The notes beneath the pieces are model-generated. The model did no database searches. It was given only the letters and a program-made list of their open reading frames with translations, and had not been told where the DNA came from. Positions 45,865 through 53,944 of a stretch of DNA of 64,000 nt are shown piece after piece. Location of the stretch: contig NZ_NXGX01000005.1 of assembly GCF_002844275.1 (NCBI RefSeq), positions 62,001 to 126,000 of the forward strand, given 5' to 3'. This DNA comes from Thalassospira lohafexi (GTDB lineage: Bacteria > Pseudomonadota > Alphaproteobacteria > Rhodospirillales > Thalassospiraceae). Both the position numbers and the translations under genes were made by a program. Position 1 is the stretch's first letter; each line of letters starts with the position of its first letter.

Positions 45865-47645
45865 CAGACCGAAATTCAGAACCCCTTGACCTGCATGACG
45901 ATGCCTTACGCGCGCGCGCGGTTGCTGCTGCCCGTGGCGATGCCCCGTTTGACGTGCTGATCGTCGGTGGAAAAATCGTTGATATGGTCACCGACGAAAT
46001 CCGCCTTGCCGATATTGGCATTGTTGGAAAAATGATCGCCAGTGTCCACGAACCCGCCACCCGAAGCGACACCCGCACCCTGATCAGTGCACGGGGCAGG
46101 TTTATCAGTCCGGGCCTGATCGACACGCACATGCATGTTGAAAGCTCGATGACGACGCCTGCGACCTACGCCGCAACCGTCGTGCCACGCGGTGTCACCA
46201 CCACGGTCTGGGACCCGCATGAATTTGGCAATGTGCTGGGGCTTGACGGGGTTCGATGGGCAACCGATGCGGTGCGTGATTTGCCGTTGCGCGTCCTTAC
46301 CCTTGCGCCGTCCTGCGTTCCCGCCGCACCGGGGTATGAAGTATCAGGGGCTGATTTTGATGGCGATGCCATGACCGAAATGCTGTCATGGCCAGACATC
46401 CACGGCGTTGCCGAGGTCATGAACATGCGCGGTGTCATTGACCGTGACCCACGCATGAGCAGCATTGTCCAAGCGGGCCTGACATCGCAAAAACTGGTGT
46501 GCGGCCATGCACGGGGACTGGAAAACAGCGACCTTGCCGCCTTTATCGTTGCCGGCATCGGATCCGACCATGAGTTGGTGTCAAACGACGATCTGATGGC
46601 AAAACTGCGTGCCGGGCTGACGATTGAGATGCGCGGATCGCATGACCATTTGCTGCCGGGGTTTGTGCAAACCCTCAATGAGCTTGGATTCCTGCCGCAA
46701 ACCGTCACACTTTGCACAGATGATGTTTTCCCCGATGATCTGGCCAACGCAGGCGGGCTTGATGATGTTGTGCGGCGTTTGGTGCGTTATGGTATGAAAG
46801 CCCAATGGGCCTTGCGCGCCGCAACGCTGAATGCCGCCACACGTCTGGGCCGCAATGACTTGGGGCTCATTGCGGCCGGACGACGGGCCGATATTGTCAT
46901 TTTTGATGACCTTGACGGCTTTGTCGCCCACACCGTTATTGCCAATGGCAAAATGGTCGCAAAATCTGGTGAACTTCAAACACAGCCAACGGCCCTTGAC
47001 CCGGCCCCGCTGACCGACACCATGAAGATCGACACACTGACAGTCGATGATTTCCGCATTGCTGCGACCGGTGACAAAGTTCGTATCGCCACCATTGATC
47101 GCCCGCGCTTCACCCGCTGGGGCGAGGTTGAGGCAGACGTCAAAGACGGTTTTGTCATCCCGCCCGATGGTACGACTTTGATCGCAGTCGCGCATCGCCA
47201 CGGCAAGGTTGATGGCACACCACGTGTTGGCCTGTTGGAAAACTGGGGCACTTGGCGCGGTGCGGTTTGCACCACTGTTTCACACGACAGCCACAACCTG
47301 ACTGTTTTTGGCGGCAACCCCAAAGACATGGCAATTGCCGCCAATGCGGTCATCAAGGCCGGTGGCGGAATGGCGGTTGCGTCAAACGGTAGACTTGATG
47401 CGATCTTGCCGCTGCCGCTGTGTGGTCTGGTGTCCGATGCCCCGATGGATCAAGTCGCCGAACAATTCTCCCACATCCGGGCGGCCACCGATGCCATCGT
47501 TGACTGGAACCCGCCGTATCTGGTGTTCAAGGCGCTGTTTGGCGCGACCCTTGCGTGCAACGCGGGGCCCCACCAAACGGATCGCGGCATTGGCGATGTC
47601 GAAATCGGTAAACTTCTGGAATCGCCGGTGCTGAGTTCCCAGTAA
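45861..47645 (+). CDS. ade: Adenine deaminase
   Basis: 594-residue metal hydrolase. LISPGLIDTHMHVESSMTTP and GVTTTVWDPHEFGNVLG are diagnostic; VCGHARGLENSDLAAFIVAG, RGSHDHLLPG and LCTDDVFPDDLANAGGLDD complete the active site. It turns adenine into hypoxanthine and ammonia. Overlaps the nucleoside hydrolase stop by ATGA. Last gene of the operon, followed by a terminator. Confidence 0.96.
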   Translation: MTDRNSEPLDLHDDALRARAVAAARGDAPFDVLIVGGKIVDMVTDEIRLADIGIVGKMIASVHEPATRSDTRTLISARGRFISPGLIDTHMHVESSMTTPATYAATVVPRGVTTTVWDPHEFGNVLGLDGVRWATDAVRDLPLRVLTLAPSCVPAAPGYEVSGADFDGDAMTEMLSWPDIHGVAEVMNMRGVIDRDPRMSSIVQAGLTSQKLVCGHARGLENSDLAAFIVAGIGSDHELVSNDDLMAKLRAGLTIEMRGSHDHLLPGFVQTLNELGFLPQTVTLCTDDVFPDDLANAGGLDDVVRRLVRYGMKAQWALRAATLNAATRLGRNDLGLIAAGRRADIVIFDDLDGFVAHTVIANGKMVAKSGELQTQPTALDPAPLTDTMKIDTLTVDDFRIAATGDKVRIATIDRPRFTRWGEVEADVKDGFVIPPDGTTLIAVAHRHGKVDGTPRVGLLENWGTWRGAVCTTVSHDSHNLTVFGGNPKDMAIAANAVIKAGGGMAVASNGRLDAILPLPLCGLVSDAPMDQVAEQFSHIRAATDAIVDWNPPYLVFKALFGATLACNAGPHQTDRGIGDVEIGKLLESPVLSSQ

Positions 47646-47686
47646 TCAACGACAGAAATTTCCGCACAATCGCGATGAAAAGGGCG

Positions 47687-47723
47687 ATGAAAAGGGGCGG
47701 GTAATTCCGTCTCTTTTCATTTT
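47687..47723 (+). terminator. Terminator after adenine deaminase
   Basis: 14-base arms ATGAAAAGGGGCGG (47687-47700) and CCGTCTCTTTTCAT (47707-47720) pair fully in RNA if two G-U pairs are counted, with a six-base loop and TTT after. The wobble pairs favour the plus strand. Confidence 0.7.
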
Positions 47724-47728
47724 AAATG

Positions 47729-48898
47729 TCACTCCCGTTGGGGATGCCCAGATGACGCAATCGCGTTTTTCTTGAAGTCTTCAAGATTTTTGGCACCTGC
47801 GAAAATCAGGTTGCTGTGCATTTCATCCATCAGCATTGAAAGCGCGTCAAAGGCCCCTTCCTCACCCGCCGCGGCCAAACCATAAAGCGGTAAACGCCCG
47901 ACCAGAACGGATCGACTGCCAAGGGCAAGGTATTTCAAAACATCGCTGCCACGGCGCACGCCGCTATCGGCCATGATAGCAATCTTTTCGCCAACTGCAG
48001 CGGCGATACCGGGCAGGACGTTTGCCGGGGCCGGGGCGACATCAAAGTTCCGCCCGCCATGGGCCGAAACCACAATGCCATCGGCACCAGCCTTCACCGA
48101 TTGCACCGCGTCCTTCTCCGACAGGATGCCTTTGATGATGATCTTTCCAGACCAGCGATCACGAATTTGCGCAATGTCATCCCAACCAAGGCCGCTTTCA
48201 ATTTGAACGTCTTGAGCGACGGCATCGCGGGTGATTGCCGTTTTGAATTCGGCAGGATAATGCGCGTAGCTGGGCATGCCGCTTGTCATTGAATACCGCA
48301 TCATGACCGATCCTAGCCAAGCCGGTCGGGATAGAACATCCACCACCCCGCGAACTGACGGCACGAAGGGAACAGAAAACCCGTTATGCTGGTTATATTC
48401 GCGTTTTGGCGACAGCGGCGTATCCACCGTAATTACAAGCGTTGACACCCCGGCATTGCGCGCACGATCAAGCAATTGCCACGTCAGCTCCCGGTTCTTC
48501 CAGACATAAAGCTGAAGCCAAAGTTCAGAATCTGGCGCACCTTTGCGAATACCCTCAATGCTGGTGACCGATTGGGTCGACACACAAAACGGTATCTGCA
48601 ACCGGCTGGCCGCGCGCGCAAGTTTAACTTCCCCGTCATAGGAGACCAATCCGGCCAAGGCCGTAGGCGCCACGATTAACGGTGTGGGATAACTGCGATC
48701 AAACAGCTCTGTTGTCATGTCACATTGCGACTGGCCGGAAAGAACGGATTGCTTGAATTTGATACGGTCAAGTGAATGGCGAATATCGGCCATGGCCAGT
48801 TCGGCCTCCGTGCCGCGGTCGATATATTCAAACAATCCTTTGGGAAGGCGTTTGCGCGCAGCCCCCCGAAAGTCTTCGGCATTCAAGAGTCTGGCCAT
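47729..48898 (-). CDS. FMN-dependent alpha-hydroxyacid oxidase/dehydrogenase (LldD family)
   Basis: 389 residues. The FMN barrel shows PLIVAPTALAGLVSYDGE near the N-terminus, LVITVDTPLSPKREYN, IIIKGILSEKDA and the catalytic His in GIVVSAHGGRNFD, then IMADSGVRRGSDVLKYLALG. The family oxidises L-2-hydroxy acids (lactate, mandelate, glycolate) to 2-oxo acids. Four bases after the XRE-cupin gene in one operon, so substrate and regulator are linked; the sequence does not give side-chain specificity. Confidence 0.92.
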   Translation of the reverse strand: MARLLNAEDFRGAARKRLPKGLFEYIDRGTEAELAMADIRHSLDRIKFKQSVLSGQSQCDMTTELFDRSYPTPLIVAPTALAGLVSYDGEVKLARAASRLQIPFCVSTQSVTSIEGIRKGAPDSELWLQLYVWKNRELTWQLLDRARNAGVSTLVITVDTPLSPKREYNQHNGFSVPFVPSVRGVVDVLSRPAWLGSVMMRYSMTSGMPSYAHYPAEFKTAITRDAVAQDVQIESGLGWDDIAQIRDRWSGKIIIKGILSEKDAVQSVKAGADGIVVSAHGGRNFDVAPAPANVLPGIAAAVGEKIAIMADSGVRRGSDVLKYLALGSRSVLVGRLPLYGLAAAGEEGAFDALSMLMDEMHSNLIFAGAKNLEDFKKNAIASSGHPQRE

Positions 48899-48901
48899 CG
48901 A

Positions 48902-49519
48902 TCAGCTCGTTAATACCCACAGTACAACTGCTTCTTCCGGGCCTTTGCGGGTCCAGACATGTTCGGCACTGGCGTCATAATACATCGAGTCACCTTCGTG
49001 CAGTTCCAGCGGCTCGTAAATCTTGCTGTGCACGACGACGGTTCCACTCAGGATGGTCATGAATATTTCGGCATCGGTTTTGGGCCAGACGTCGTATTCC
49101 TCAACATCGCGTGCAACCACACGGGTCTTTATCGGCGTGATCCGCTTGTTTTTAAGATCCGCACATAAAAGCTTATTATCGCAGTTGCCTGACAGATGCG
49201 GTTTTCCTTCTTCTGCCCGTGTAACACTGCGACGGCCAAGCAGGGTGGGTTGGGTTTCCGGATCGGCCAGCAGGCTTAGCACATCCATTTCAAATCCGCG
49301 TGCAATGCGCTGGATCGTTGAAATGGTCGGCGAAAGCTCACCGCGTTCAATTTTGGAAAATGCGGATGCCGAAATTCCCGATGCCTTGCTGGCAACCTGC
49401 AAGGTCCAGCCACGCCCTTTGCGCAGTTGATGCAACCGTGGTCCAATTTCGTCGGATTTATTGCTGGCGGGATTACCCTGCCGACGGTTGGACTGGAAAT
49501 CTTCCAGATCGACGTTCAT
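48902..49519 (-). CDS. XRE-cupin regulator
   Basis: 205 residues. XRE helix-turn-helix at about 18-75 (RLHQLRKGRGWTLQVASKASG, SASAFSKIERGELSPTISTIQRIA) and a C-terminal cupin sensing domain (YDVWPKTDAEIFMTILSGTVVVHS, LHEGDSMYYDASAEHVWTR). Start put at 49519 because AAAGGA lies about ten bases before it; an ATG at 49540 would overlap that site. Divergent from the TRAP-aldolase operon and probably controls both sides. Confidence 0.9.
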   Translation of the reverse strand: MNVDLEDFQSNRRQGNPASNKSDEIGPRLHQLRKGRGWTLQVASKASGISASAFSKIERGELSPTISTIQRIARGFEMDVLSLLADPETQPTLLGRRSVTRAEEGKPHLSGNCDNKLLCADLKNKRITPIKTRVVARDVEEYDVWPKTDAEIFMTILSGTVVVHSKIYEPLELHEGDSMYYDASAEHVWTRKGPEEAVVLWVLTS

Positions 49520-49653
49520 TCCGTAATATTCCTTTTGCAAACATCGTCACTTATGTGTCCGACCCCATATAGCCTGACAACCGTTACTTGAATCCACTGC
49601 GATTCCAATGAACCAACAGCAGCATATCCCATCTTGGGAAATATGCCACATTT

Positions 49654-49685
49654 GATAAAAAATATACTATAGGAAAATTTTTATC
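49654..49685. promoter_or_regulatory. Inverted repeat GATAAAAA / TTTTTATC
   Basis: Eight-base arms at 49654-49661 and 49678-49685, spacer 16, ending eight bases before the -35 box of the TRAP promoter. Candidate operator for the XRE-cupin regulator. Confidence 0.5.
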
Positions 49686-49693
49686 GTATTTTG

Positions 49694-49721
49694 TTGACAT
49701 CAGTCATATCGGATATATTCT
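49694..49721 (+). promoter_or_regulatory. Sigma-70-type promoter of TRAP operon
   Basis: TTGACA (49694-49699), 16-base spacer, TATTCT (49716-49721). Best match to the housekeeping consensus in this region; gives a leader of about 195 bases before the receptor ATG. Confidence 0.6.
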
Positions 49722-49786
49722 GATTTCACCGGATGCAAACCGATTTTGCGATGCTCTTCTCGCCCAATCGTCGCTGCACAACCTTT

Positions 49787-49798
49787 CGGATGCATCCG
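49787..49798. promoter_or_regulatory. Perfect palindrome CGGATGCATCCG in TRAP leader
   Basis: 12-bp perfect palindrome in the untranslated leader; its half CCGGATGCA also occurs at 49729. Possible regulator site or RNA structure. Confidence 0.45.
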
Positions 49799-49924
49799 GT
49801 AACAAAGCCGTCAATTGCAGCCCGGCATGAATGCCCGGCGCAACTGATCATAACTTTATCAGGGAAATACCAGGCCACCTTCGAAGCGCCACTGCTTTGT
49901 CCGTTGCCCGGTAAAGGAGAAAGA

Positions 49925-50959
49925 ATGACCTTCATTCGGAAACTTCGGCATGCCACCCTCGCCGCCACCATCGGCCTTGGCACCGTACTGTCCGCATCCG
50001 CCAATGCACAAACCATTGTCAAATTCGCCCATGTTGATGGCGAAGGCGACCTTTTGAACAATCCCTACTGGACCTTTACCGAAGTTTTCGACAACGTCCT
50101 TCAGAACCAGTCTGGCGGACGATACAAGCTTGAAGTCTTCCCGAATGGTCAGCTCGGCGATCTTGAATCCCTTGCCGAACAGAACGCTATTGGCGTCGTT
50201 GACATGGTTGGCGGTTTGAATGCGGGCCATCTGGCGGCCTATTACCCACCCGCACAGATTCTCGAAATGCCCTACACCTTCCCGACCACCGAAGTCGCCC
50301 GCAAAGTTCTCAACGAAGGGCCATTTGGCGACAAACTGGCGGACATGATTGCAGAAGGCAGTGGTGTACGCATCATGAGCTACCTGACCGGTGCATTTCG
50401 TAACTTCTCGAACTCGGTCCGCCCGATTCACACCCCAGAAGACATGAAGGGCCTGAAAATTCGTACCCAGACTGTCCCGCTGCACATGGAAATGGTCAAG
50501 GCACTTGGCGCATCACCAACCCCGATTGCCTGGGCGGAACTTTACAGCGCACTTCAGACCGGCGTTGTCGATGGTCAGGAGAATGCCCCTTACACCATGC
50601 TTCTGACCAATCTTCAGGAAGTACAAAAGTACTATACGCTCGATCATCACCTGATCAACATGCCGCTAATTACCATCAATGATGATTTTTATCAGGGCCT
50701 GAGCGACGAAGACAAAGTGATTTTTGACAATGCCACACAGGAAGCAACCTTTGCGATGCTTGGCATTATTGCGGCCAAAGAATCACAGGACCTCAAGATT
50801 ATTCGCGATGCCGGCGTCGAAATTTATCAGCCGACCCCGGCCGAGTTCCAGCAATTCGTTGACGCCACCAAAGAACCAATCCGTGCCTTCATGGAAGAAA
50901 AGGTTGGCGCCGAGTTGATCGACGAACTTGAGGCAGCCGTCAAAGCCGCACAGGAATAA
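49925..50959 (+). CDS. TRAP transporter substrate-binding protein (DctP family)
   Basis: 344-residue periplasmic receptor. Signal peptide 1-27 (LAATIGLGTVLSASANAQ), then IVKFAHVDGEGDLLNNPYW, MKGLKIRTQTVPLHMEMVKALGASPTPIAWAELYSALQTGVVDGQENAP, with the conserved Arg in KIRTQ. Start at 49925 has AAAGGAGAAAG directly upstream. Separated from the membrane genes by an intrinsic terminator. Substrate probably a hydroxy or sugar acid given the oxidases and aldolase of this locus. Confidence 0.93.
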   Translation: MTFIRKLRHATLAATIGLGTVLSASANAQTIVKFAHVDGEGDLLNNPYWTFTEVFDNVLQNQSGGRYKLEVFPNGQLGDLESLAEQNAIGVVDMVGGLNAGHLAAYYPPAQILEMPYTFPTTEVARKVLNEGPFGDKLADMIAEGSGVRIMSYLTGAFRNFSNSVRPIHTPEDMKGLKIRTQTVPLHMEMVKALGASPTPIAWAELYSALQTGVVDGQENAPYTMLLTNLQEVQKYYTLDHHLINMPLITINDDFYQGLSDEDKVIFDNATQEATFAMLGIIAAKESQDLKIIRDAGVEIYQPTPAEFQQFVDATKEPIRAFMEEKVGAELIDELEAAVKAAQE

Positions 50960-50965
50960 AATGAC

Positions 50966-50997
50966 AAGGCCCGGGAACCAAGATTTCCGGGCCTTTT
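50966..50997 (+). terminator. Intrinsic terminator between TRAP receptor and membrane genes
   Basis: Stem AAGGCCCGG (50966-50974) / CCGGGCCTT (50987-50995) and TTTT. Lies seven bases after the receptor stop, 150 bases before the DctQ gene; read-through would supply the membrane subunits. Confidence 0.85.
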
Positions 50998-51150
50998 CTA
51001 TAACCTTGCATTTCCTGACTGTTCTGGCGCTTTCTTAGACATTGAGCCATCGACAGCCCATGCGGTGCAAGTTGCGCTCGACCAGTTCGCACGCTGTTCT
51101 GATATCCGTGTTGCCATCCGCAGAAAACACGGTCCGAGAGAGGACCTCCA

Positions 51151-51669
51151 ATGCTTCTGTTCCTTGAAAAACTATCGACGACCATCGCAACCCTGACGTC
51201 GATTGCTGCCAGACTGATGCTGGCATCGGTCGCGGTTGTCCTGTTCGTTCAGGTCGTTCTACGTTTTGGTTTCAGCTTTTCGCTCCCTTGGCCCGAAGAA
51301 GCATCACGCTTTTTGATGATCTGGGTCGTCATGCTGGGCGGCAGCCTGCTTGTTCGCGATGAACAACTGGTCTGTGTTGATTTCTTCGACGCCTTCTGGC
51401 CGCGCCGGTGGCTTGGCTATCGCAATGCCTTTTTCCGTTTGCTGCTCGCAGGGCTATTGGCTGTCCTGCTTGTCAAAGGCTTTGATTCGGCAATCTTTGG
51501 CCTGCGTCGCACCTCCGCTGCACTGAACCTTTCATGGTTCTGGATTTATCTTGCCGTTCCGGTCGGAGCCGCCTTGATGCTTTTCCACATGGTTGTTCTT
51601 GCCCTTCGCGACATCATTAAAGGTCCGGACGCAGAACAGGAAGCATCACTTTTACGCGCAGAGCTGTAA
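51151..51669 (+). CDS. TRAP transporter small membrane subunit (DctQ family)
   Basis: 172 residues with four hydrophobic segments; LRFGFSFSLPWPEEASRFLMIWVVMLGGSLLVRDEQLVCVDFF is the DctQ core in two stretches (LPWPEEASRFLMIWV and GGSLLVRDEQLVCVDF). GAGAGGAC precedes the ATG. Nine bases separate it from the large permease gene. Confidence 0.92.
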   Translation: MLLFLEKLSTTIATLTSIAARLMLASVAVVLFVQVVLRFGFSFSLPWPEEASRFLMIWVVMLGGSLLVRDEQLVCVDFFDAFWPRRWLGYRNAFFRLLLAGLLAVLLVKGFDSAIFGLRRTSAALNLSWFWIYLAVPVGAALMLFHMVVLALRDIIKGPDAEQEASLLRAEL

Positions 51670-51678
51670 GGGCACACT

Positions 51679-52983
51679 ATGGATTACGCACTTATCACCA
51701 TGATCGGGTTGCTGCTGCTGCTGATGTTCCTCGGCAGCCCCGTGATCTTTGCCATCGGCTTTGCCGGTCTTTCCTATTTCTTCGTCAAACCCGGCATGAC
51801 CGACATGCTGCACATGTTTTCCCACAAGTTCTTTACGGGAATGGATGTCTTCATCTGGTTGTCGATTCCACTGTTTATCATCGCCGGCGAGATCATGACA
51901 TCTATCGGGATGACTGACAGACTTGTCCAGTTCTCGCGCCTTCTCGTGGGGCGCTGGCGCGGTGGTCTTGCCTATGTCAACGTTGTCGGGTCGATGATGT
52001 TTTCAGGTGTCTCGGGCTCGGCACTTGCCGATATCTCCGCCTTGGGTCCCGTCGAAATCGACATGATGAAAAAGGACGGATATGACGCGGACTTTGCCGC
52101 CGCGGTCACGGTAAGCTCGGCCATTCAGGGGCCGATCATCCCACCGTCAATCCCGTTGATCATCTTTTCAAGCCTGACCAACACATCGGTTGCCGCACTG
52201 TTCCTTGGCGGGGCTATTCCAGGTGCCTTGATGGGGATCGCGCAGATTATCGTGATTTATTTCATTGCACGTAAAAACAACTTCCCGGCCAACCCGATCA
52301 AAGCCCTGACCCTTGGTCTGGCATTTAAGATTTTCTACAATGCCTTCTGGGCGTTGTTCATGCCGCTGATCATTATTGGCGGGATCATTTCAGGTATTTT
52401 CACAGCCACCGAAGCCGCATCCATCGCGGTTGCCTATGCCATTGTTGTGGGTATCTGTGCATATCGCAGCCTGTCGCTGAAACAGCTTTGGGCCATCCTT
52501 GATCGCGCGGTGCGCACCTCGGCCTCGGTCTATCTAATTGTTGGCTTTGCCAGTGTCATCAGCTGGATTTTGGCCAATGAACGGGTGCCATCCGAGCTGA
52601 CCATGCTGGTCGAAACACTCGACCTGCAACCCTGGATGCTGTTGCTTTGTCTGAACATCTTTTTCCTGATCAACGGTCTGTGGATCGGGGATTCTGTTCA
52701 GCTGTTGCTGTTTGCCCCGCTTTTCACCCCGATCGTTGCGGCGATGGGTGTCGATCCGGTGCAGTTTGGCGTGATCATGGTGGTCAACGTCATGATCGGC
52801 CTAATGACACCGCCCTATGGACTTGGCTTGTATCTTGGATCAGCCATTAGCGGACAGCCCCTCGCCAACATTGTCCGAAAAAGCTTCCCGTTCCTGATAT
52901 CGAACCTGATCGTCTTGATGATCGTGACCTACATCCCGGCGGTGTCACTGACCCTGCCACGACTGTTTGGCTTCTTGAACTAA
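51679..52983 (+). CDS. TRAP transporter large permease (DctM family)
   Basis: 434 residues, about 12 membrane segments. IPLFIIAGEIMTSIGMTDRLVQF, GSMMFSGVSGSALADISALGPVEI, SSAIQGPIIPPSIPLIIFSSL and LMTPPYGLGLYLGSAISG are the family landmarks. Completes the importer with the two genes upstream. Confidence 0.94.
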   Translation: MDYALITMIGLLLLLMFLGSPVIFAIGFAGLSYFFVKPGMTDMLHMFSHKFFTGMDVFIWLSIPLFIIAGEIMTSIGMTDRLVQFSRLLVGRWRGGLAYVNVVGSMMFSGVSGSALADISALGPVEIDMMKKDGYDADFAAAVTVSSAIQGPIIPPSIPLIIFSSLTNTSVAALFLGGAIPGALMGIAQIIVIYFIARKNNFPANPIKALTLGLAFKIFYNAFWALFMPLIIIGGIISGIFTATEAASIAVAYAIVVGICAYRSLSLKQLWAILDRAVRTSASVYLIVGFASVISWILANERVPSELTMLVETLDLQPWMLLLCLNIFFLINGLWIGDSVQLLLFAPLFTPIVAAMGVDPVQFGVIMVVNVMIGLMTPPYGLGLYLGSAISGQPLANIVRKSFPFLISNLIVLMIVTYIPAVSLTLPRLFGFLN

Positions 52984-53022
52984 TCACAATATCGCCACCA
53001 CCCAAAAGACAAGAGACTTCAC

Positions 53023-53922
53023 ATGACGCTTACCAAAAACGATATCAATGGTCTTTATACCGCCATTGTAACGCCCTTCACCGAAGACAAATCCGTCGAT
53101 CACAAAGCGTTATCTGATCTGGTAACCCGGCAACTTGCAGCGGGTGCTACTGGCATCGTTCCGATTGGCGGGACCGGCGAATACCCGGCCCTGTCACGTC
53201 AGGAACGCAAGGACATTGTCAAAACCTGTGTCGATGCGGCGGGTAGCGCCCCTATCATTCCCGGCGTCCTTTCGACCGGCTTTCCCGATGCCATCGAAGC
53301 CGGCAAGGATTTTGAAGACGCCGGTGCGGCCGCAGTCATGACCGTGACCCCCTATTACGCAGCGGGCACACAGGATGGCATGCGCGAATATTTTGCCAAT
53401 TACCGCAATGAAATCGGTGTTCCGGTTTTGCTTTATGAAATACCGCGCCGCACGACTGTCGCAACCAATGCCGAAACCATTCAGGCCATGGCAGAAGACG
53501 GATCGATCATTGGTATGAAATGCTCGAACTACGATATGCCAGCGTTCATCAAAACCATGAAACTGGCCGGTGACAAAATGGCCATACTTAGTGGTGAAGA
53601 ACCCCTGTTTGCCACCCATGTCACCATGGGCGCGAAAGGCGGGGTTTTGGCATCTGCCAACGTTTACCCAAAAATCTGGATTGAGGTCTTTAACCTTGCA
53701 CGCCAGGGCAAGCTGAACGAAGCGCTTAAGCTTCAGACAAAGCTTGATACAGCAATTGATGCGATCTTCCGCGAAACCAACCCGGGGCCGCTTAAGAAAT
53801 ACATGGAAATGGCTGGTTATTCTGCAGGTGGCGTTCGCTTGCCGCTTGAAGGCCCGTCAGCCCCGACCATCACGGCACTTAAAACCGCATTCGATGCCGC
53901 ATCACTTGCAAACGTAGCCTGA
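53023..53922 (+). CDS. DapA-family aldolase/lyase (N-acetylneuraminate lyase superfamily)
   Basis: 299-residue class I aldolase. Substrate-binding loop GGTGEYPALSRQER, catalytic Tyr in LLYEIPRRT and Schiff-base Lys in IIGMKCSNYD are all present. It is not likely to be the lysine-pathway enzyme: it lies between a TRAP transporter and a FAD-linked hydroxyacid dehydrogenase, the setting of catabolic aldolases that release pyruvate from 2-oxo acids. 4-Hydroxy-2-oxoglutarate aldolase or a keto-deoxy sugar acid aldolase are candidates. Confidence 0.9.
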   Translation: MTLTKNDINGLYTAIVTPFTEDKSVDHKALSDLVTRQLAAGATGIVPIGGTGEYPALSRQERKDIVKTCVDAAGSAPIIPGVLSTGFPDAIEAGKDFEDAGAAAVMTVTPYYAAGTQDGMREYFANYRNEIGVPVLLYEIPRRTTVATNAETIQAMAEDGSIIGMKCSNYDMPAFIKTMKLAGDKMAILSGEEPLFATHVTMGAKGGVLASANVYPKIWIEVFNLARQGKLNEALKLQTKLDTAIDAIFRETNPGPLKKYMEMAGYSAGGVRLPLEGPSAPTITALKTAFDAASLANVA

Positions 53923-53944
53923 TTTTTCTTTCCAAGGACCAGCC

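Larger units (their letters stand above)
49541..49924. other. Intergenic region of about 380 bases between XRE-cupin and TRAP genes
   Basis: No credible gene; a frame open from 49733 into the receptor gene has no ribosome site. It holds an inverted repeat at 49623-49645 (CATAT-CCCA / TGGG-aa-ATATG), another at 49654-49685, a promoter at 49694-49721, and the repeated CCGGATGCA (49729-49737) with its inverse TGCATCCGG (49791-49799), which could fold in the mRNA leader. Confidence 0.65.

Noticed and set aside
53023..53922. Lysine-pathway dapA
   Set aside because: Catalytic residues fit the superfamily, but the position inside a TRAP-dehydrogenase operon argues for a catabolic aldolase.
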